The notes under the pieces: model-generated | Databases searched by the model: none | What the model was told of the DNA's origin: nothing | Seen by the model: the letters and a program-made list of their open reading frames with translations, nothing else | Shown here: positions 1 to 6,068 of the stretch, one piece after another | Layout: each line of letters starts with the position of its first letter | Numbering within the stretch: the first letter of the stretch is position 1 | Made by a program: the position numbers and the translations under genes | NCBI GenBank assembly: GCA_021826485.1 | Contig: JAKAZX010000256.1 | Coordinates: forward strand, 1 to 6,068 | DNA length: 6,068 nucleotides | Source of the DNA: Pseudomonadota bacterium | Lineage (GTDB): Bacteria > Pseudomonadota > Alphaproteobacteria > Acetobacterales > Acetobacteraceae | Reading direction: 5' to 3'

Positions 1-922
1 CGCCCTGCATGACAACGAGAACCCGGCGGTTGCCGATGCCATCCGTGACCATTACGCGCCCAGGGGACCGGCCGACGCGGTGCCGGCCGCTCCGGTGAGC
101 GTCGCCGTCGCGCTTGCGGACAAGCTCGACACGCTCGCCGCGTTCTTCGCGATCGGCGAGAAGCCGACCGGCTCGGGCGATCCGTTCGCGCTGCGCCGCG
201 CCGCCCTCGGCGTCATCCGCATCATCCGCGAGGGCGGGTTGCGGCTGCCTTTGCGGCCTCTGATCACGACGGCAATGACAGCGGCTGCTCTGACCGCCGT
301 TGCCAATCGGCCGCTTGACATTCACCGCCACGCCGATCGCGAACTGGTCCCCGGTCCCGAGGTGATGTCATCTGATGACGCGAGGCAGCTTTTCATTAAT
401 GAGTTGCTCGACTTCATCACCGACCGTCTAGTCGTACAACTTCGGTCTGAAGGTGCTCGTCACGACGTGCTTTCTGCGGTGCTCGCAATTGGTCGTGACG
501 ATGACATCGTCCACCTTCTCACCCGCACCGACGCCGTCGCCAGCCTGCTGGGTACGGAGGACGGTGCCAACCTGCTCGCCGGCTATCGCCGCGCCGCCAA
601 CATCCTGCGCATCGAGGAGCAGCGCGACGGCCAGCGCTACGACGGAACGGTTGCCACCGCGCTGCTGGAAGCGGCGGAGGAGAGCCGGCTGGCCTTTCAC
701 CTCGACATGATCGAACCGGATGTCGCGCAACTGATCGGCGCGGAGAACTTTCCCGGTGCCATGGAAATGCTGGCCTCGCTGCGCCATCCGCTGGATGCGT
801 TCTTCGATCGCGTGACGGTGAACGATGGCCGCCCCGAAATCCGCCGCAATCGCCTGCGCCTGCTCGCCCGCGTGCGGGCGGCCATGCATCTCGCCGCCGA
901 TTTCTCGAAACTCGAAGGCTGA
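1..922 (+). CDS. glyS: Glycine--tRNA ligase beta subunit, C-terminal part (5' end outside window)
   Basis: This is the beta subunit of the bacterial alpha2-beta2 glycyl-tRNA synthetase, which charges tRNA-Gly in the cytoplasm, using ATP and releasing AMP and PPi. The frame is open from base 2, giving 306 visible residues, a bit under half of the usual ~690, so the gene starts upstream. The first stretch carries the family's conserved core: AIRDHYAP, then ALADKLDTL, then the GEKPTGSGDPFALRRAALG signature. The middle has DFITDRLVVQLRSEGARHD and TEDGANLLAGYRRAANIL. The end (HPLDAFFDRV, RRNRLRLL, LAADFSKLEG) is the DALR-type anticodon-binding domain. The TGA at 920-922 precedes ppdK by 21 bp in the same frame, so co-transcription is likely, presumably with glyQ further upstream (not visible). 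Codon use changes around 365-500 (TCA, TCT, CTA, GTA, ATT, AAT), although the protein there still fits the family. The GTG at 80 is internal, because the family signature extends before it. Confidence 0.97.
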   Translation, partial: ALHDNENPAVADAIRDHYAPRGPADAVPAAPVSVAVALADKLDTLAAFFAIGEKPTGSGDPFALRRAALGVIRIIREGGLRLPLRPLITTAMTAAALTAVANRPLDIHRHADRELVPGPEVMSSDDARQLFINELLDFITDRLVVQLRSEGARHDVLSAVLAIGRDDDIVHLLTRTDAVASLLGTEDGANLLAGYRRAANILRIEEQRDGQRYDGTVATALLEAAEESRLAFHLDMIEPDVAQLIGAENFPGAMEMLASLRHPLDAFFDRVTVNDGRPEIRRNRLRLLARVRAAMHLAADFSKLEG

Positions 923-927
923 CAGTC

Positions 928-932
928 AGGGA
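928..932 (+). promoter_or_regulatory. Ribosome binding site for ppdK
   Basis: AGGGA lies 11 bases before the ATG at 944, in the 21-bp gap after the glyS stop. Read in the ppdK frame, the gap contains no earlier ATG, GTG or TTG after the glyS TGA, so 944 is the earliest possible start. The gap shows no promoter or terminator, which supports read-through from glyS. Confidence 0.6.
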
Positions 933-943
933 ACGACCGACCG

Positions 944-3613
<2,670 letters not shown>

Positions 3614-3617
3614 ACCG

Positions 3618-5036
3618 CTACGGCTCCGACGCCCAGGCGGCGCCCGCCGCCGCCTCGGTGTCGGCGTGGGCGAGGCCGTTGAAGAAGGCGTTGAGCAGCA
3701 CGGCGACGATGCTGGCCAGCAGGATGCCGGAATCGAGCAGCGGCTTCAGCGCGACGGGCAGGGCGGAAAAGAAGTTCTCCGCGATCAGCGGGATCATGCC
3801 GAAGCCGAGGCTGATCGCGACGATGAACAGATTGTGCCGCCGCGTCGCGAAATCGACCTGGGCGAGGATGCGGATGCCGGTTGCCGCCACCATGCCGAAC
3901 ATCACCACGCCGGCGCCGCCCAGCACGAACACCGGCACCGCCGCGACGATCGCGCCGAGCTTCGGGATCAGCCCCAGTACCAGCAGGATCACCCCGCCCG
4001 CCACCGTGACGTAGCGGGACCGGATGCCGGTCACGCCGACCAGCCCCACATTCTGCGAGAACGAGGTGTAGGGAAAGGTGTTGAACAGGCCGCCCAGGAT
4101 GGTGCCGATCCCGTCCGCGCGCAGGCCGCGCGCCAGCGCCGGCTGGTCGATCGGCCGGCCGACCATGGCGCCGACCGCGAGGAACATGCCCGTGCTCTCG
4201 ATCATCACCACGATCATCACCAGGCACATGGTCAGGATCGGCACGGCATGGAACGCCGGCATGCCGAACTGGAACGGCAGGATCGGCGCGATCCAGCCGG
4301 CGGCGGCGACGGTCGCGAAGCTCATCTTGCCCAGCAGCGCCGCCAGCACGGCGCCGGCGATGGTGCCGAGCAGCACCGCGATATTGGCCGCGAAACCGTG
4401 CGCCCAGCGGATGATCGCCAGGATCACCAGCAGCACGAACAGCGCCACCAGCAGGTTTTCCGGCGCGCCATAGCCGGGGTTCGGCGCCTGCATGCGCACG
4501 CCATCCACAACTTTGGTCAGCGTCGGCAGGCCGCCGCCGGCCCAGTTGATTCCGATGCGCATCAGCGACACGCCGATCACCAGGATCACCGTGCCGGTCA
4601 CCAGCGGCGGGAAGGCCGGCAGCATGCGGCTGACGAACGGGGCGACGACGATGCCGAACACGCCGGCCGCGATCACCGAGCCGTAGATGGTCAGCAATGC
4701 GTCGGCGGGCTGGAAGCCGGCGCCGGCGCCGGCGCGGGTCGCGCCGATCATCGCCAGCATCGGCGCGACGGAGGCGAAGGTGACGCCCATCATCACCGGC
4801 AGCCGGATGCCGATGCCGGGAAAACCCAGCGACTGCACCAGCGTCGCCAGCCCGCAGGCGAACAGGTCGGCGCTGATCAGCAGCGCCCGCTGCTCCGGCG
4901 CCAGGCCCAGCGCGCCGCCGACGATCAGCGGCACGGCGACCGCCCCGGCATACATCACCAGCACATGCTGGATGCCCAGCACGAACAGGCGCGGTGCCGG
5001 CAGGACCTCATCCACCGGCGCGGTGGTTGCTGACAT
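3618..5036 (-). CDS. uacT: NCS2-family purine permease, probable urate:H+ symporter (UacT/YgfU type)
   Basis: This is a 472-aa inner-membrane protein with about 14 hydrophobic segments, typical of the nucleobase-cation symporter-2 (uracil-xanthine permease) family. It resembles E. coli UacT (YgfU), a proton-coupled urate importer, over nearly its whole length, for example GIQHVLVMYAGAVAVPL at 21-37 and VLGGAGVVMFGMV at 371-383. Compared with YgfU from memory, His24 aligns with H37 and Thr86 with T100. Glu280, Met284, Asp308, Gln328 and Asn329 align with E270, M274, D298, Q318 and N319 at a constant +10 offset. The NCS2 signature is SQNVGLVGVTGIRSR at 327-341. Thr86 and Met284 are the urate-type residues; the xanthine carrier XanQ has Asn and Asp there. 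Urate is therefore the best guess, with xanthine possible. Two segments look longer than in YgfU: a Gly-Ala repeat at 102-107 and a loop at about 170-187. The stop is TAG at 3618-3620. It lies downstream of purF on the same strand; an operon is possible but unproven. Family call is near certain, substrate about 0.7. Confidence 0.93.
   Translation of the reverse strand: MSATTAPVDEVLPAPRLFVLGIQHVLVMYAGAVAVPLIVGGALGLAPEQRALLISADLFACGLATLVQSLGFPGIGIRLPVMMGVTFASVAPMLAMIGATRAGAGAGFQPADALLTIYGSVIAAGVFGIVVAPFVSRMLPAFPPLVTGTVILVIGVSLMRIGINWAGGGLPTLTKVVDGVRMQAPNPGYGAPENLLVALFVLLVILAIIRWAHGFAANIAVLLGTIAGAVLAALLGKMSFATVAAAGWIAPILPFQFGMPAFHAVPILTMCLVMIVVMIESTGMFLAVGAMVGRPIDQPALARGLRADGIGTILGGLFNTFPYTSFSQNVGLVGVTGIRSRYVTVAGGVILLVLGLIPKLGAIVAAVPVFVLGGAGVVMFGMVAATGIRILAQVDFATRRHNLFIVAISLGFGMIPLIAENFFSALPVALKPLLDSGILLASIVAVLLNAFFNGLAHADTEAAAGAAWASEP
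4716..4733 (-). repeat. Three tandem copies of GCCGGC inside the permease gene
   Basis: Three perfect in-frame copies of the 6-bp unit GCCGGC encode Ala-Gly three times (residues 102-107). They fall in the stretch between two membrane segments, where E. coli YgfU appears shorter and lacks the repeat. Because the unit is 6 bp, gain or loss of a copy would keep the reading frame. Confidence 0.8.
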
Positions 5037-5042
5037 GATCCG

Positions 5043-5051
5043 TTCCCCCTC
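5043..5051 (-). promoter_or_regulatory. Strong ribosome binding site for the permease gene
   Basis: Read on the minus strand this is GAGGGGGAA, a purine-rich Shine-Dalgarno sequence ending 6 bases before the ATG at 5036-5034. It supports that ATG as the start, in line with the short N-terminal tail before the first membrane helix. Confidence 0.7.
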
Positions 5052-5102
5052 GGACGCGGCGACTCCCGCCGTCGTTACCGGCCAGTCAAGCGCGGAACGG
5101 AG

Positions 5103-5119
5103 GCCGGTTCAAGAACGGC
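5103..5119 (-). terminator. Possible weak hairpin just after purF
   Basis: GCCGGTTC and GAACGGC can pair as a 6-bp stem with one bulged G and a CAAG loop, starting 4 bases past the purF stop. No run of U follows on the minus strand, so it is not a standard intrinsic terminator. It could stabilise the purF mRNA end or have no function. Confidence 0.2.
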
Positions 5120-5122
5120 GTC

Positions 5123-6068
5123 TCACCGCGACTCGCTCAGCAGCGACAGTTGCCGATTGTCGTTGTGGGAGGCGTCGGGCAGCGGGATCGGGTAGTCGCC
5201 GGTGAAGCAGGCGTCGCAGTATTGCGGCGCGGCGGCGTCGCGCGGCCCCTGGTGCAGCGCGCGATACAGGCCGTCGATGGAAATGAAGGCGAGGCTGTCG
5301 GCGCCGATCAGGTCCGCCATCTCCGCCACGCTGTACCGTGCCGCCAGCAGCTTGCTGCGCTCCGGCGTGTCGATGCCGTAGAAGCAGGAATGCGTGGTCG
5401 GCGGGGAGGAGATGCGCATGTGCACCTCCGCCGCGCCGGCGGCGCGCACCATCTCGACGATCTTGCGGCTGGTGGTGCCGCGCACGATGCTGTCGTCCAC
5501 CAGCACCACGCGCCGCCCCTCCAGCATCGCGCGGTTGGCGGAATGCTTCAGCTTCACGCCGAGATTGCGGATATGGTCGGTCGGCTCGATGAAGGTGCGG
5601 CCGACATAGTGGTTGCGGATGATGCCGAGTTCGAACGGCACGCCGCATTCGCTGGCGTAGCCCATCGCCGCCGGCACGCCGGAATCCGGCACCGGCACGA
5701 TCACGTCGGCGGCGACATGGCTTTCCCGCGCCAGCTCGGCGCCGATGCGCTTGCGCGCCTCATAGACCGGCATGCCCTCCACCACCGAATCCGGGCGGGC
5801 GAAATAGATGTATTCGAACACGCAGAAGCGCGGGCGGGCGCGCGCAAACGGGCGGATGCTGGCGACGCCCGAGGCGTCGATCACCACGATCTCCCCCGGT
5901 TCCACGTCGCGCACGAACTCGGCGCCGATGATATCGAGGGCGCAGGTCTCGCTCGCCAGCACATGGCCGCCGCCGGGCAGCCGGCCGAGGATCAGCGGGC
6001 GCACGCCCAGCGGGTCGCGCGCGCCGATCAGCGCCGCGTCGGTCAGTGCGATCAGCGAATAGGCGCCC
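5123..6068 (-). CDS. purF: Amidophosphoribosyltransferase (glutamine PRPP amidotransferase), C-terminal part; 5' end outside window
   Basis: PurF makes 5-phosphoribosylamine from PRPP and glutamine, the first committed step of de novo purine synthesis, in the cytoplasm. The visible 314 residues run from the end of the N-terminal glutaminase domain (GAYSLIAL, then ARDPLGVRPL, SETCALDIIGAEF) through the phosphoribosyltransferase domain. The PRPP-binding loop VVLVDDSIVRGTTS lies at about 5468-5509, and YIYFARPDS, PVPDSGVPAAMGYA and FIEPTDHIRNLGVKLKHS are all family signatures. Four cysteines match the [4Fe-4S] ligands of the Bacillus subtilis enzyme: codons at 5822-5824 (before VFEYIYF), 5384-5386 (in SCFYGID), and 5216-5218 and 5207-5209 (in YCDACFTGDYP). 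This one therefore probably binds an iron-sulfur cluster. The N-terminal catalytic Cys and any propeptide are off the window. The GTG at 6004 is not the start, since the family sequence continues in frame to the window edge. It ends at TGA, 86 bp before the permease gene. Confidence 0.97.
   Translation of the reverse strand, partial: GAYSLIALTDAALIGARDPLGVRPLILGRLPGGGHVLASETCALDIIGAEFVRDVEPGEIVVIDASGVASIRPFARARPRFCVFEYIYFARPDSVVEGMPVYEARKRIGAELARESHVAADVIVPVPDSGVPAAMGYASECGVPFELGIIRNHYVGRTFIEPTDHIRNLGVKLKHSANRAMLEGRRVVLVDDSIVRGTTSRKIVEMVRAAGAAEVHMRISSPPTTHSCFYGIDTPERSKLLAARYSVAEMADLIGADSLAFISIDGLYRALHQGPRDAAAPQYCDACFTGDYPIPLPDASHNDNRQLSLLSESR

Larger units (their letters stand above)
5037..5122 (-). 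other. purF-permease intergenic gap
   Basis: This 86-bp spacer between the purF stop and the permease start holds the permease ribosome binding site and a small imperfect hairpin beside purF. On the minus strand there is a TTGACT (5084-5089) resembling a -35 box, but no convincing -10 box at the expected distance. I see no riboswitch-like architecture and no clear PurR-type operator. It could be an operon spacer or carry a promoter that does not match the sigma-70 consensus. Confidence 0.45.

Noticed and set aside
315..320. A perfect TTGACA resembling a -35 promoter box inside glyS
   Set aside because: The sequence about 17 bp downstream is GC-rich with no -10-like hexamer, and ppdK is more than 600 bp away.
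5084..5089. TTGACT on the minus strand as a -35 box for the permease gene
   Set aside because: No acceptable -10 hexamer lies 16-18 bp downstream, so I do not call a promoter, though the gap may contain one of another type.

Overview
This is a 6.07 kb stretch of GC-rich bacterial chromosome, about two-thirds G+C or more over most of its length. It carries four protein-coding genes packed almost end to end. Protein signatures and gene order (glyS followed by ppdK, with purF nearby) suggest an alphaproteobacterium, most plausibly Rhodospirillales/Acetobacteraceae-like. That placement is inference from family resemblance and composition; no rRNA or other taxonomic marker is present.

Layout. Bases 1-922 (+) hold the 3' part of glyS, the glycyl-tRNA synthetase beta subunit, whose start lies before the window. 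After 21 bp comes a complete ppdK (944-3613, +), pyruvate phosphate dikinase, with every catalytic residue I could check in place. The two are probably co-transcribed. Only 4 bp after the ppdK stop lies the stop codon of a convergent membrane transporter gene (3618-5036, -). This is an NCS2-family purine permease that matches the E. coli urate transporter UacT (YgfU) at each selectivity residue checked. Upstream of it on the same strand, across an 86-bp gap, is the 3' two-thirds of purF (5123 to beyond 6068, -), the first committed enzyme of de novo purine synthesis. Its catalytic N-terminus is outside the window.

How the genes fit together. The plus-strand pair joins a tRNA synthetase that releases AMP and PPi to an enzyme that consumes AMP and PPi when it runs from PEP to pyruvate. 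The minus-strand pair joins purine synthesis to probable purine (urate) uptake. Both links are inferences from gene order.

This looks like a housekeeping region. I see no mobile element, CRISPR array, RNA gene, phage gene or convincing new system. The less ordinary signals are a short AT-rich patch with atypical codons and clustered palindromes inside glyS, the very tight tail-to-tail ppdK/transporter junction, and a small in-frame tandem repeat in the transporter. Very long open frames lie antisense to ppdK and the transporter; I judge them to be composition artefacts.
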